From Paracoccus denitrificans (GTDB taxonomy: Bacteria > Pseudomonadota > Alphaproteobacteria > Rhodobacterales > Rhodobacteraceae): 64,000 bases of DNA. Shown piece after piece: positions 8,760 to 17,610 of this stretch. The notes under the pieces are model-generated. The model did no database searches. It saw only the letters and a list, made by a program, of their open reading frames with translations, and was not told the origin of the DNA. A program made the translations under genes and the position numbers. Position 1 is the first letter of the stretch; every line of letters begins with the position of its first letter. The stretch is from the NCBI RefSeq assembly GCF_900100045.1, contig NZ_FNEA01000013.1:1-64000 (forward strand), in the 5' to 3' direction.

Positions 8760-9590
8760 ATGCTCATTGATTTCCGCCAGGTTTGCGGCGCGGGGGCGGC
8801 GGCCCTGGCCCTTGCCTCGCCCGCTCTGGCAGACACGACGAACCTGCGCGTCTGCGCCTCGACCAAGGACGCGCCCTTCTCGGACGCGCAGGGCGCCGGC
8901 TTTGAAAACAAGATCGCCCAAGTGCTGGCCGACGAGATGGGCGCCACGCTTGATCTGGTGATGCTGGAAAAAGACGCGATCTATCTGGTCCGCGACGGCA
9001 TCGAAAAGGATCTGTGCGACGTTCTGGTCGGCGTGGATGCGGGCGACGAGCGGCTGCTGACCACCCGGCCCTATTACCGCTCGGGCTATGCCTTCGTCAC
9101 GCGGCAGGACCGCAACTTCGAGGGCGACAAGTGGCAGGACGTGGATCAGGAGGGGTTCGACACCTTCTCGTATCGCCTGCATTCCCCGGCCGAGACGATC
9201 CTGAAATATACCGGCCGCTACGAATACAACCTGATCTACCAGGCCTCGCTGACCAATTTCGAGGACCGGCGAAACAAATACACCCAGGTCGAGGCCAGCC
9301 GCGTCATCACGGAGGTCGCGGATGGCGGGGCCGATCTGGCCATCGTCTTCGCCCCCGAGGCGGCGCGCTATGTCCGCGACTCGCGCGAGCCCTTGCGTAT
9401 GACCCTGATTACCAATGAAATCGAACGCTCGGACGGCGTCATCATCCCGCTGCAATATTCGCAGTCCGTGGGCGTGTCCAAGACCCATCCCGAGCTTCTG
9501 GGGCCGATCGAACAGGCCCTGCAATCCGGCAAAGCCAGGATTGATGCCATCCTGACCGAGGAAGGCATCCCCCTGCTGCCGTCAAGCTGA
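8760..9590 (+). CDS. mxaJ: MxaJ, periplasmic methanol-oxidation protein with solute-binding fold
   Basis: 276 residues from the ATG at 8760; the frame is open further upstream but only through the hairpin and the end of mxaF. A signal peptide ends ASPALA. The mature part resembles family 3 solute-binding proteins ([27 protein letters not shown] type start, then a lobe with [27 protein letters not shown]). In methylotrophs MxaJ is required for active methanol dehydrogenase and probably assists assembly. It sits in its usual place between mxaF and mxaG. Confidence 0.9.
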
Positions 9591-9600
9591 AGGAAATGGA

Positions 9601-10134
9601 ATGACGAAGCCCAGGATCCTTGCCGCATTCGCAATGACCCTCATCATCCCGGTCGCGGCAATGGCGGCCCCGCAGTTCTTCAACATCATCGACGGCTCAC
9701 CGCTGAACTTCGACGACGCCATGGAGGAAGGCCGCGACACCGAGGCCGTGAAGCACTTCCTGGAAACCGGCGAGAACGTCTACAACGAGGATCCCGAGAT
9801 CCTGCCCGAGGCCGAAGAGCTTTATGCCGGCATGTGCTCGGGCTGCCATGGGCATTATGCCGAAGGCAAGATCGGTCCCGGCCTGAACGACGCCTACTGG
9901 ACCTATCCCGGCAACGAAACCGACGTCGGGCTGTTCTCGACGCTTTACGGCGGCGCGACGGGGCAGATGGGGCCGATGTGGGGCAGCCTGACGCTGGACG
10001 AGATGCTCAGGACCATGGCCTGGGTGCGCCACCTCTATACCGGCGATCCCAAGGACGCCAGCTGGCTGACGGACGAGCAGAAGGCCGGCTTTACCCCGTT
10101 CCAACCCAAATCGTCCGGCGAAGACCAGTCGTGA
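9601..10134 (+). CDS. mxaG: Cytochrome cL, electron acceptor of methanol dehydrogenase
   Basis: 177 residues with a signal peptide ending AAMAA. It has a single c-type haem motif CSGCH in [18 protein letters not shown]. The distal methionine is probably in [11 protein letters not shown]. The family [17 protein letters not shown] segment completes the fold. It takes electrons from MxaF one at a time in the periplasm and passes them to a small c-type cytochrome and then an aa3 oxidase. It starts 10 bases after mxaJ. Confidence 0.95.
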
Positions 10135-10143
10135 ACCCGAACC

Positions 10144-10165
10144 GCCGGGCGGCGGCCCGCCCGGC
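10144..10165 (+). repeat. Intercistronic stem-loop between mxaG and mxaI
   Basis: GCCGGGCGG (10144-10152) pairs with CCGCCCGGC (10157-10165) around a 4-base loop, just after the mxaG stop. A very stable GC hairpin with no U-tract, similar in kind to the one after mxaF. Confidence 0.6.
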
Positions 10166-10188
10166 CTGACCCAGAAGGAGGAGACAGA

Positions 10189-10500
10189 ATGAAACGCATC
10201 CTGACCCTGACCGTTGCCGCCCTGGCGCTCGGCACTCCGGCGCTGGCCTATGACGGCACCAACTGCAAGGCCCCCGGCAATTGCTGGGAGCCGAAGCCCG
10301 ACTACCCGGCAAAGGTCGAGGGCTCGAAATACGACCCGCAGCACGACCCGGCCGAACTGTCCAAGCAGGGCGAGTCGCTGGCCGTCATGGATGCCCGCAA
10401 TGAATGGCGGGTCTGGAACATGAAAAAGACCGGCAAGTTCGAATATGACGTCAAGAAGATCGACGGCTACGACGAGACCAAGGCTCCGCCCGCCGAATAA
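10189..10500 (+). CDS. mxaI: Methanol dehydrogenase small (beta) subunit
   Basis: 103 residues; a 20-residue signal peptide (ending PALA) leaves a mature protein of about 83. It shows the family features: YDGTNCKAPGNCWEPKPDYP with the two conserved cysteines, and a lysine-rich C-terminal helix (RVWNMKKTGKFEYDVKK) that wraps the large subunit. It forms the alpha2beta2 enzyme with MxaF. AAGGAGGAG precedes the start. Confidence 0.96.
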   Translation: MKRILTLTVAALALGTPALAYDGTNCKAPGNCWEPKPDYPAKVEGSKYDPQHDPAELSKQGESLAVMDARNEWRVWNMKKTGKFEYDVKKIDGYDETKAPPAE

Positions 10501-10512
10501 GCGGGCCGGGGG

Positions 10513-10543
10513 CGCTGCGCGTGCTTCCAGACCACGCGCAGCG
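10513..10543 (+). repeat. Stem-loop between mxaI and mxaR
   Basis: CGCTGCGCGTG (10513-10523) pairs perfectly with CACGCGCAGCG (10533-10543), loop of 9 bases. It separates the structural genes F-J-G-I from the accessory genes and may reduce read-through or protect the upstream mRNA. Confidence 0.65.
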
Positions 10544-10561
10544 TGATATTCGGGACGGATC

Positions 10562-11581
10562 ATGGATAGCAATATTTCGGACTGGCACGCCCGGTTCCGC
10601 GACGCCGAAGCGGCGCTGAACGGCGTCGTTCTGGGGCAGGCGCGGACCATCCGCCTGCTGCTCATTTCCGCGCTGTGCCGGGGCCATGTGCTGCTGGCGG
10701 GCGATGTCGGCACCGGCAAGACCACGCTTCTGCGCGCCATGGCCCGCGCGCTTGGCGGCCCCTATGGCCGGGTCGAGGGCACGGTGGACCTGCTGCCGAC
10801 CGACCTGATCTATTCCACCCATATCGCCGAGGATGGCCGCCCCCGGATCGAGCCCGGTCCGGTGCTGGAGCAGGGGGAGGACATGGCGGTCTTCTTCTTC
10901 AACGAGATCAACCGTGCCCGCCCGCAGGTCCATGCGCTTCTATTGCGGCTGATGGCCGAGCGCAGCCTGTCGGCATTCCGTCGAGAATACCGGTTCCCGC
11001 ATTTGCAGGTCTTCGCCGACCGCAACCAGATCGAGCGCGACGAGACCTTCGAATTGCCCGCCGCCGCCCGCGACCGTTTCCTGATGGAGATCGCCGTCGA
11101 TGCGCCCGCCGCGCCCGAGGACCGCGTGGCCCTGGCCTTCGAGCCGCGCTTTCACGACACGACCGCGCTGATCGCCGAGGTGGGGCAGGGCATCCTGCCC
11201 TATCGTGGGCTGAACGGTCTGGCGGCGGGGGTCCAGTCCGGCACCCATGCCAGCCCGGCGCTGCGGCGCTATGTGTTCGACCTGTGCGAGGCGCTGCGCA
11301 ATCCCGCTTCGGCCGGGCTGGCGCTGGAGGGCGCCGATGCCGCCCGCCTCATCCGCGGCGGCGTCAGTCCGCGCGGGATGCAGCATCTCGTCCGCGCCGC
11401 CCGCGCCTGCGCCTGGCTGGAAGGGCGCGAGGCCGTGCTGCCGCAGGACGTGCGCGCCGTGCTGGCCCCGGTGATGGCGCATCGCATCTTCCTGTCGCCC
11501 GCCTACGAGCCGCGGCGCGAGGCGCTGGTCCCGGCGCTGATCGACGCGGCCTTCGCGACGATCCCGGTTCCTGCCGCATGA
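10562..11581 (+). CDS. mxaR: MoxR-type AAA+ ATPase
   Basis: 339 residues. Walker A is GDVGTGKTTLL (about residues 47-57) and Walker B is VFFFNEINRA, followed by a sensor arginine region (AARDRFLME). MoxR ATPases act with von Willebrand factor A proteins as chaperones for metal or cofactor insertion. Here the vWA partners MxaC and MxaL and the DUF58 protein MxaS follow in the same operon. The last four bases overlap the start of mxaS (ATGA). Confidence 0.93.
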   Translation: MDSNISDWHARFRDAEAALNGVVLGQARTIRLLLISALCRGHVLLAGDVGTGKTTLLRAMARALGGPYGRVEGTVDLLPTDLIYSTHIAEDGRPRIEPGPVLEQGEDMAVFFFNEINRARPQVHALLLRLMAERSLSAFRREYRFPHLQVFADRNQIERDETFELPAAARDRFLMEIAVDAPAAPEDRVALAFEPRFHDTTALIAEVGQGILPYRGLNGLAAGVQSGTHASPALRRYVFDLCEALRNPASAGLALEGADAARLIRGGVSPRGMQHLVRAARACAWLEGREAVLPQDVRAVLAPVMAHRIFLSPAYEPRREALVPALIDAAFATIPVPAA

Positions 11582-12432
11582 ACGCCCAACTGCACCTGTT
11601 CGACGCCCTCGCATGGCGACTGACGCAGGGGCTGCCGGGGTTGCGCATGGGCGCCCATGCCGGCCGGATACGCGGCGCGGGCGAGAGTTTCGCCGACATC
11701 GCGCCGCTGCTGGCGCATCCCGACCCCCGGCGGCTGGACCTGCGCCGCTCGATCACCGACCCTCTGGGCGTGCTGCATGTGCGGCGCTTCCAGACCCGCA
11801 CCGACCTGCGGCTGCATGTGGCGCTCGATGCCTCGGCCTCGCTGGGCGCGGTGGCTCATGCCGACCGCGCGGGCCTGGCGCGGCTGCTGGCCGCAGGCTT
11901 TGCGCAGGCCGCGCGGCGGGCGCGCGACCCGTTCTCGCTGACCGTCTGCGCCGGCGACCGGGTGCTTCACGACCAGCCCCCGACGCGGCGCAGCCTTGCC
12001 GCCGACCTGCTGGACCTGCCGCTGGCGCCTGCGGGCCGGGGCACGGCGGCGCTGGAGGCCATGGCGCATGACCTGCCGCAAGAGCGGATCCTCGTGGTAC
12101 TGATCTCGGATTTCGAACTGTCGCCGGACGAATTGGCCGCACTGCTGGCCGCGCTGCGGCCGCGTCCCGTGCTGTCCGTCTGGCTGCGCGACAGCGGCTT
12201 CGACGCGCCGTCGCCGCGCCTTGGCCTGGCCGAGCTCTGCGACCCGGAAACCGGACGCCGCCGCACCGTGCTGACCACGCCCCGCTGGGCGGCGCGCCAA
12301 GCCCAATTGCTGCGGGACCGGCAGGCCGCCCTGCGCCGCATCCTGGCCGAGCACGGCCTTTCGCCCATCGAGATCACCGACAGCATCGACGTGGCAGAGC
12401 TGGCCGCCTCGCTTTCCGAGGCGCCGCTATGA
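11578..12432 (+). CDS. mxaS: MxaS, DUF58 family protein
   Basis: 284 residues from ATG 11578, inside the mxaR stop; the same frame is open earlier only as a shadow of mxaR. The DUF58 signature is seen around DPRRLDLRRSITDPLGVLHVRRFQTRTDL, followed by a degenerate vWA-like part with LHVALDASASLG. No signal peptide, so probably cytoplasmic or membrane-associated. It is expected to work with the MxaR ATPase in maturation of methanol dehydrogenase. Confidence 0.9.
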   Translation: MNAQLHLFDALAWRLTQGLPGLRMGAHAGRIRGAGESFADIAPLLAHPDPRRLDLRRSITDPLGVLHVRRFQTRTDLRLHVALDASASLGAVAHADRAGLARLLAAGFAQAARRARDPFSLTVCAGDRVLHDQPPTRRSLAADLLDLPLAPAGRGTAALEAMAHDLPQERILVVLISDFELSPDELAALLAALRPRPVLSVWLRDSGFDAPSPRLGLAELCDPETGRRRTVLTTPRWAARQAQLLRDRQAALRRILAEHGLSPIEITDSIDVAELAASLSEAPL

Positions 12433-13232
12433 AATGGCTGGCGCTGGTCCTGCTGCCGTTTCCGGCGCTTGCGCAACAGGTCGAGAACCCGCGGCCCTAT
12501 GGCTGGTGGCTGGGCGACGAGCTGGTGCAGCGCATCCGGATCAAAGGACAGGTGGACCCGTCCTCGCTGCCCCGGCCGCGCGCGGTCGACTATTGGCTGG
12601 ACCTGCGCGATGTCGCGCGGCGCGACCTACCCGGCGGCACCGAACTGACGCTGCGCTGGCAGAACTTCTATTCGGCGCTCGAGCCGCGCGAACGGCAGGT
12701 GCCGGCATCGGCGATCCGGCTGGTTGATGGCACGGCGCTGGAATTGCCGGGCTTTCGCTATGTCACCTCGCCGATCCGGCCTATCCTGGCGCCCTCGACG
12801 TCGGACCAGTTGCAGCCGGACCCGCCGTTCCACCTGATCGACCCGATGCCGGCAGGATTGCGGCTGCTGGTCTCGGCCGTCGCGCTGGTCGCGGGGGCGC
12901 TGGCGCTTGCCTGGCAGCAAGGCTGGTTCCCGTTCCACCGCCGCCCGGCGCGGCCCTTCACCCGCACCGCGCGCGCCGTCGCCCGCCTGCCCGAGCCGCA
13001 GGCCCGCCGCGCCCTGCACCGCGCCTTCGACCAAAGCTTCGGCCGGGTGCTGATCGGCGCCGAACTCGATCGCTTCCTGGCCAATGCGCCGCAATTCGCG
13101 CCGCTGGCCGAGCGGCTGCGCGGCTTTTTCGCAGCCTCCGACGCGGCCTTCTTCGGCCTGGGGTCAGGCCCCGCGCAGGACATCCCGCAACTCGCCCGCG
13201 ACCTCGCGGCCATCGAGCGGGGGCGGCGATGA
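12429..13232 (+). CDS. mxaA: MxaA, methanol dehydrogenase maturation protein
   Basis: 267 residues. A signal sequence (ALVLLPFPALAQQ) is followed by a beta-rich periplasmic region, one membrane helix at about residues 140-160 (LRLLVSAVALVAGALALAW) and a cytoplasmic helical tail. In Methylobacterium mxaA, mxaK and mxaL mutants make methanol dehydrogenase lacking calcium, so the gene is linked to Ca insertion. The name rests mainly on position in the conserved RSACKLD order. Its start overlaps the end of mxaS by four bases. Confidence 0.82.
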   Translation: MKWLALVLLPFPALAQQVENPRPYGWWLGDELVQRIRIKGQVDPSSLPRPRAVDYWLDLRDVARRDLPGGTELTLRWQNFYSALEPRERQVPASAIRLVDGTALELPGFRYVTSPIRPILAPSTSDQLQPDPPFHLIDPMPAGLRLLVSAVALVAGALALAWQQGWFPFHRRPARPFTRTARAVARLPEPQARRALHRAFDQSFGRVLIGAELDRFLANAPQFAPLAERLRGFFAASDAAFFGLGSGPAQDIPQLARDLAAIERGRR

Positions 13233-14236
13233 TCGGTTTCGCCTGGCCGCCCGCGCTCTTCGCCCTGCCGCTGCTGCTGCTGCCGCTGGTCATCCGCTGG
13301 CTGCGGGCATCCGCCGTGCCGCGGCTGGACCTGCGGGCGGTCGAAGGACGCGCGGTCGGCCCGCTGTTGGTGGCGCTGGCGATGCTGGCGCCGGCGGCAC
13401 TGATCCTCGGCCTTGCCCAGCCCTATCTGCGCGGCGGCAGCACCGCCTATCGCGGCATCGGCACGAACCTGGTGCTGCTGATCGACCGCTCCTCCAGCAT
13501 GGACGACACCTTCGCCGGGCGCTCGCCGCAAGGGGGCGACGAAAGCAAGGCCGCCGCCGCGCGGCGTATCCTGCTGGACTTCATCGCCCGCCGTCCCGAC
13601 GACCGCATCGGCATCGCCGCCTTTTCCACCGCGCCGATGCTGGTGCTGCCGATGACCGAAAGCCGGACCGCCATTGCCGCCGCCGTCGCCGCCCTGGCCG
13701 AGCCGGGCCTGTCCCAGACCGATGTGGGCCGCGGCCTGACCCTGGCGATGGGGATGGCGCATGAGGCATCGGCCAGCGACTCGCGCGCCGTGGTGCTGGT
13801 CAGCGACGGGGCGGCGGTCATCGCGCCCGAGGTCCAGACCGCGCTGCGCAACCTGGCGGCGCGCCGGCAGGTCAACATCTATTGGCTCTACCTGCGCACC
13901 AAGGGCGCGAAGGGCATCTTCGAGGTGCCCGAGCCCGGCCAGGCCGACACCCCGCACCTGCGCCCCGAGCGGCACCTGCATATCTTCCTGCAAAGCCTGG
14001 GCCTGCCCTATCACGCCTTCGAGGCCGACAGCCCCGGCGCGGTCGAGGACGCCGTGACCGAGATCGGGCGCATGGAATCCCGCCCCATCCTGACCCGCCG
14101 CCCGGTGCCACGCCGCGACCTGGCCTGGGCCTGCCATCTGCTGGCCTCGCTGTGCTGCGCGGCGCTGGCGGCCGCCCGCTGGCTCGAGCGGCGCTATGCC
14201 CCTCGCCGCCCCGCGCCCCTGCTGGTCCCGGCATGA
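13229..14236 (+). CDS. mxaC: MxaC, membrane-anchored von Willebrand factor A protein
   Basis: 335 residues with hydrophobic segments near the N-terminus (ALFALPLLLLPLVI and a second at about 45-65) and another near the C-terminus. The vWA domain between them has an intact MIDAS: DRSSS in LVLLIDRSSSM, a threonine-containing loop and VSDGA. Metal-ion-binding vWA proteins pair with MoxR ATPases, fitting a role in calcium loading of MxaF. It overlaps mxaA upstream and mxaK downstream. Confidence 0.85.
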   Translation: MIGFAWPPALFALPLLLLPLVIRWLRASAVPRLDLRAVEGRAVGPLLVALAMLAPAALILGLAQPYLRGGSTAYRGIGTNLVLLIDRSSSMDDTFAGRSPQGGDESKAAAARRILLDFIARRPDDRIGIAAFSTAPMLVLPMTESRTAIAAAVAALAEPGLSQTDVGRGLTLAMGMAHEASASDSRAVVLVSDGAAVIAPEVQTALRNLAARRQVNIYWLYLRTKGAKGIFEVPEPGQADTPHLRPERHLHIFLQSLGLPYHAFEADSPGAVEDAVTEIGRMESRPILTRRPVPRRDLAWACHLLASLCCAALAAARWLERRYAPRRPAPLLVPA

Positions 14237-14784
14237 GACGGCTGGTCTTTCCCGCGCTGCTGGCCTGGGTCGCGCTCGCGGCCGGCGCGGTGCTGTGGTC
14301 GGGCTGGCAGCTTTGGGGCGTGGCCACCGACAATCGCGCCATCCGCAGCCTGGCGGGCGGCAGCGACGTCGCGCTGCGCGAGGCGGCCGATCCGCGCGCC
14401 GCCCATGCCCGCGCGCTTTTCCTGGCGCTGCGCGACCGGCCGCAAGAGGCCGAGGCGCTGCTGCCCGCGCTGGCCGCCGCACCGCCCGGCCTGCGCTCGG
14501 AATACCACTATGCCATCGGCAATGCCCGGATGCGCATGGGGTTCGAGCGCATCGAGCGCAATCGCATCGACGAGGCCACCGCGCTGGTCAACCTGGCCAA
14601 GGCATCCTATCGCGAGACGCTGCGCGCCCGGCCCGGCAACTTCGACGCCAAGGTGAATCTGGACCTGGCCATGCGCCTGGTCCGCGACATGCCGCGCGAG
14701 GGGCAGGACGGCGACGAGGACCCCGAGACCCGGCCGCGCCGGTTGTGGACCGACCTGCCGGGCCTGCCGCGGGGGGCGCCGTGA
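14233..14784 (+). CDS. mxaK: MxaK, methanol oxidation accessory protein
   Basis: 183 residues from ATG 14233 in the mxaC stop (ATGA). One N-terminal membrane anchor (LVFPALLAWVALAAGAVLW) is followed by a soluble helical domain resembling TPR repeats, with HARALFLALRDRP and NRIDEATALVNLAKASYRETL. In Methylobacterium MxaK belongs to the set needed for calcium insertion. Assignment is by position and topology; sequence conservation of this family is low. Confidence 0.8.
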   Translation: MRRLVFPALLAWVALAAGAVLWSGWQLWGVATDNRAIRSLAGGSDVALREAADPRAAHARALFLALRDRPQEAEALLPALAAAPPGLRSEYHYAIGNARMRMGFERIERNRIDEATALVNLAKASYRETLRARPGNFDAKVNLDLAMRLVRDMPREGQDGDEDPETRPRRLWTDLPGLPRGAP

Positions 14785-15713
14785 CCGCGGCCCGCGCCAT
14801 CCTGCCCGCGCTGGCCGCTGGGCTGGCTCTCGTCGCCGCGGCAGGGCCGGGCATCGAGGGCCGGCGCGAGTTGCGCGACGTGCTGATCGTGGTGGACATC
14901 ACCCGCTCGATGAACGTGCGCGACATGGACGGCGCGTCGCGGCTGGATGCGGCGCGGGACGTGCTGACGCGCTGGATCGCCAGCCAGCCTTGCGGTGCCC
15001 GCGTCGGTCTCGGCTTCTTTACCGAGCGCCGCAGCCTGACGCTGATCGAGCCGGTCGAGATCTGCACCGACTATGCCACGCTGGCCGGCACCCTGGCCGG
15101 CCTGGACTGGCGCATGGCCTGGGAAGGCGACAGCATGATCTCGAAAGGGTTGAATCATGCGTTGAACCGGGCGCGCGGGCTGGATGCGGCACTGATCTTC
15201 GTCACCGATGGACAAGAAGCCCCGCCCCTGCCGTATTCCGGGCCGGACGGCTGGCGCGAGGACAGCCCCGGCGGCGTTGTCCTGGGGGCCGGCGGCGACC
15301 AGCCGGCGCCGATCCCGAAATTCGACGACCTGGGCCGCGAGACCGGCTTCTACGGACCCACCGACGTGCAGCACGCCCCCGCTCGCATAGGCGCCCCGCC
15401 CACGGATGCGGCGGACCGGCCCGGCTTTCACCCGCGCAACAACCCCTATGGCGAAGCCGACCTCGAAGGGTCCGAGCACCTGTCGGCGATGCGCGCGGAA
15501 TACCTGACCCGGCTTGCCGGCGAACGCGGCATGGGTTTCGCGCGGCTCTCGGCCGGGCCCGCAGCTTTGCAGGCGACACTGGCCGCCCACGCCCCCGCGC
15601 GTCGGGTCGCGACACATCGCAGCCTGTCGCCGGTTTTCGGCGCGCTGGCCCTGGCCGTACTGCTGGCCGCGCTGCTGGCCACCCCGCTTCATGCAAGGAA
15701 GGAGACCCCATGA
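14781..15713 (+). CDS. mxaL: MxaL, von Willebrand factor A protein
   Basis: 310 residues from GTG 14781, which overlaps the mxaK stop. An N-terminal hydrophobic segment is followed by a vWA domain with a MIDAS-like DITRSM (IVVDITRSM) and VTDGQEAP, and a C-terminal membrane helix (VFGALALAVLLAALLATPL). It matches the Methylobacterium MxaL type, required with MxaA and MxaK for calcium insertion. Its stop overlaps the mxaD start. Confidence 0.83.
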   Translation: MTAARAILPALAAGLALVAAAGPGIEGRRELRDVLIVVDITRSMNVRDMDGASRLDAARDVLTRWIASQPCGARVGLGFFTERRSLTLIEPVEICTDYATLAGTLAGLDWRMAWEGDSMISKGLNHALNRARGLDAALIFVTDGQEAPPLPYSGPDGWREDSPGGVVLGAGGDQPAPIPKFDDLGRETGFYGPTDVQHAPARIGAPPTDAADRPGFHPRNNPYGEADLEGSEHLSAMRAEYLTRLAGERGMGFARLSAGPAALQATLAAHAPARRVATHRSLSPVFGALALAVLLAALLATPLHARKETP

Positions 15714-16243
15714 TGAACCGCAGAACCCTGCTAGCCTCGGCGCTGACGGCGCTGGTCGCGACCCCGCTGCTCGCCCATGGCCCGACGCCGCAGCAACTGT
15801 CGCGCAGCGTCAAGGTGGCCGCCCCGCCCGAGAAAGTCTGGGCCCTGCTTGCCGATCCGGCCTCGATCGCGGCCTGGCATCCGGCCATCGCCGAGGCCAG
15901 CATGGAGGGCGATGGCGCCGGCGCGAAGCGCAGCATCGCATTCAAGTCGGGCGGCATCCTGGTCGACGGCATCGACGACATCGGCGCCGAGACGATGACG
16001 ATCCGCTGGCGGCTGTCCCGGGAAGACATCGAGGTGTTTCCGGTCAGCTTCTATACCAACAGCGTCACGGTGACACCCGACGGCGACGGTGCAAGCGTCG
16101 CATGGCAGGCCAGCTTCTTCCGCGCCGACACGACCAACGAGCCCGAGGAGCGGTTCAGCGACGAGGCCGCCGTCGCGGCCATGGAGAAATATGTCGATGA
16201 CGCCCTGGCCGGGATCAAGGCCACGGCCGAAACCGGCAGCTGA
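15710..16243 (+). CDS. mxaD: MxaD, periplasmic SRPBCC-fold protein of methanol oxidation
   Basis: 177 residues from ATG 15710 behind AAGGAGA. The signal peptide ends TPLLA. The mature part is a START/SRPBCC-like domain (SVKVAAPPEKVWALLADPASIAAWHP). In Methylobacterium the 17-kDa MxaD stimulates electron transfer between methanol dehydrogenase and cytochrome cL. It closes the conserved mxaFJGIRSACKLD series; mxaE, H and B homologues do not follow. Confidence 0.88.
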   Translation: MMNRRTLLASALTALVATPLLAHGPTPQQLSRSVKVAAPPEKVWALLADPASIAAWHPAIAEASMEGDGAGAKRSIAFKSGGILVDGIDDIGAETMTIRWRLSREDIEVFPVSFYTNSVTVTPDGDGASVAWQASFFRADTTNEPEERFSDEAAVAAMEKYVDDALAGIKATAETGS

Positions 16244-16267
16244 GCGCGATCCGCCGGGGATCAGCGC
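16244..16267. terminator. Possible bidirectional terminator after mxaD
   Basis: GCGCGATCC (16244-16252) can pair with GGATC(a)GCGC (16258-16267) between the converging mxaD and hydrolase genes. It overlaps the hydrolase stop and has no clear T-run, so support is modest. Confidence 0.35.
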
Positions 16268-17109
16268 GTCTTGCCAAGCGTGTCCCTGAACCGCTCGACG
16301 GTCGCCTCGATGACCTCGGGGGCCAGTGAGCGGCTGGGGGTATAGACGTGAAAGACGTGGTCGCCGCCCTCGATCACCAAGGCCCGCTTTTCCGCGCCAG
16401 CTGCTGCCTGCATCAGCGCGGGCGTGTATTTGCGATAGGGGTCGTCGCTGCCGTTCACCACCATGAATGGCGCGTCATAGGCTCGCAGCGCCGCCAGCAG
16501 ATCATGCCGGTTCAGCCCGTCGAAGAAATCCCGTTTCAGGGCCATGGTGCGCCAGCCCAGATCCAGCCCGACGATCCCGTCCCGCTCCGCAAGGTCGAAA
16601 GCGCGCTGGCCCAGGCTGTCCAGCATGTCGTCATGGTAATTGCCCACCGGTGCCCAGACGACAAGCGACTTGATGGTTTCCGGCTGAGCCGCAGCCAATT
16701 CGATGGCGGCTCCTGCGCCGAAGGAAAAGCCCATCAGGCCGATGCGCTCGGCATCGATCTTGTCCATCGCAGCCAGCGCCTGCAGTGCAATCGCCGCATC
16801 CTCATTCTGCCGCTCCAAGGTGAATGCACCCGTATCACCGTCCGATTTGCCAAAGCCCCGGAAATCGATCCTGAGCGAGGCAATACCATCCATGGCCAGC
16901 GCCGTTGCGGTATCGGCAAATATGATGCCGACCTCATCGCGGCTGGAACCTAGTCCGTGGAACATCAATACGGCAGGAAACCGCCCGTGCCCTGCCGGCA
17001 TCTCAAGTGTAGCAGCAATACCTCGGTCGAGGGTCAGCGTTAATGTTTCTCCATGAGCAGGAAATGCTAGCAGGGCAAGAACTGCGCTGGCTGACAATCC
17101 TTTGCGCAT
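16261..17109 (-). CDS. Secreted alpha/beta-hydrolase (dienelactone hydrolase/peptidase S9-like)
   Basis: 282 residues with a signal peptide (AVLALLAFPAHG). The fold is clear: oxyanion strand VLMFHGLGSS, IDFRGFGKSDG, nucleophile elbow GFSFGAG with the catalytic serine, an acid in VNGSDDPYRK and the histidine in EGGDHVFHVYT. It would hydrolyse an ester or amide in the periplasm; the substrate is unknown. It converges on mxaD and is not in its operon. A role in methanol metabolism is not indicated. Confidence 0.8.
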   Translation of the reverse strand: MRKGLSASAVLALLAFPAHGETLTLTLDRGIAATLEMPAGHGRFPAVLMFHGLGSSRDEVGIIFADTATALAMDGIASLRIDFRGFGKSDGDTGAFTLERQNEDAAIALQALAAMDKIDAERIGLMGFSFGAGAAIELAAAQPETIKSLVVWAPVGNYHDDMLDSLGQRAFDLAERDGIVGLDLGWRTMALKRDFFDGLNRHDLLAALRAYDAPFMVVNGSDDPYRKYTPALMQAAAGAEKRALVIEGGDHVFHVYTPSRSLAPEVIEATVERFRDTLGKTR

Positions 17110-17172
17110 GACAACCCTTGCATTTACATATAGTTAGTGGCCTTTAGATCTCCCAGATCTGGTTTGAGCATT

Positions 17173-17610
17173 CTATTCGACCACAAATTTTCCCCTGATG
17201 ATATTGGCAGGTTCTTCGTGGTCTTGCACAGTGAATTCAAAGGTACCGGAACGGATCGGATAAAAACTGAAGCGTATTGTTCCTGCCTCGTCGCATTGGA
17301 GGGCATGAAAACTCAGACCCTGAATATGAATCTCCTGGCCCTCAATACTGATGACTCTCAGATGCGAGTTCGACAGCAAAGGCACGGACTCGAATTGAAA
17401 TCCTGTGTCACCGGCATCTTCCGCACAAACAAAGTTGAGGCGATAATATTCATTCTTGGAAAGTTGGAACTCGTCTTGCGAAATTGTGGGCTTCCCATCC
17501 TCGCCTGCTGCAACTTTAAGAAATAACTCCTCCAACGGGGCAGGCTGTGCTGACGCAGAGAATGCCATGTTGGCTGTAAGGAAGGCTATGGCGACGAATT
17601 TTCCATTCAT
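17173..17610 (-). CDS. Small secreted protein of unknown function
   Basis: 145 residues with a signal peptide ending FSASAQ. The mature part is beta-rich with a C-terminal segment (GTIRFSFYPIRSGTFEFTVQD) reminiscent of cupredoxin-like folds. It has only two cysteines (FVCAED, LQCDEAG) and no full copper site that can be recognised. GC content is visibly lower than in neighbouring genes, which suggests separate acquisition. No named family could be assigned. Confidence 0.6.
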   Translation of the reverse strand: MNGKFVAIAFLTANMAFSASAQPAPLEELFLKVAAGEDGKPTISQDEFQLSKNEYYRLNFVCAEDAGDTGFQFESVPLLSNSHLRVISIEGQEIHIQGLSFHALQCDEAGTIRFSFYPIRSGTFEFTVQDHEEPANIIRGKFVVE

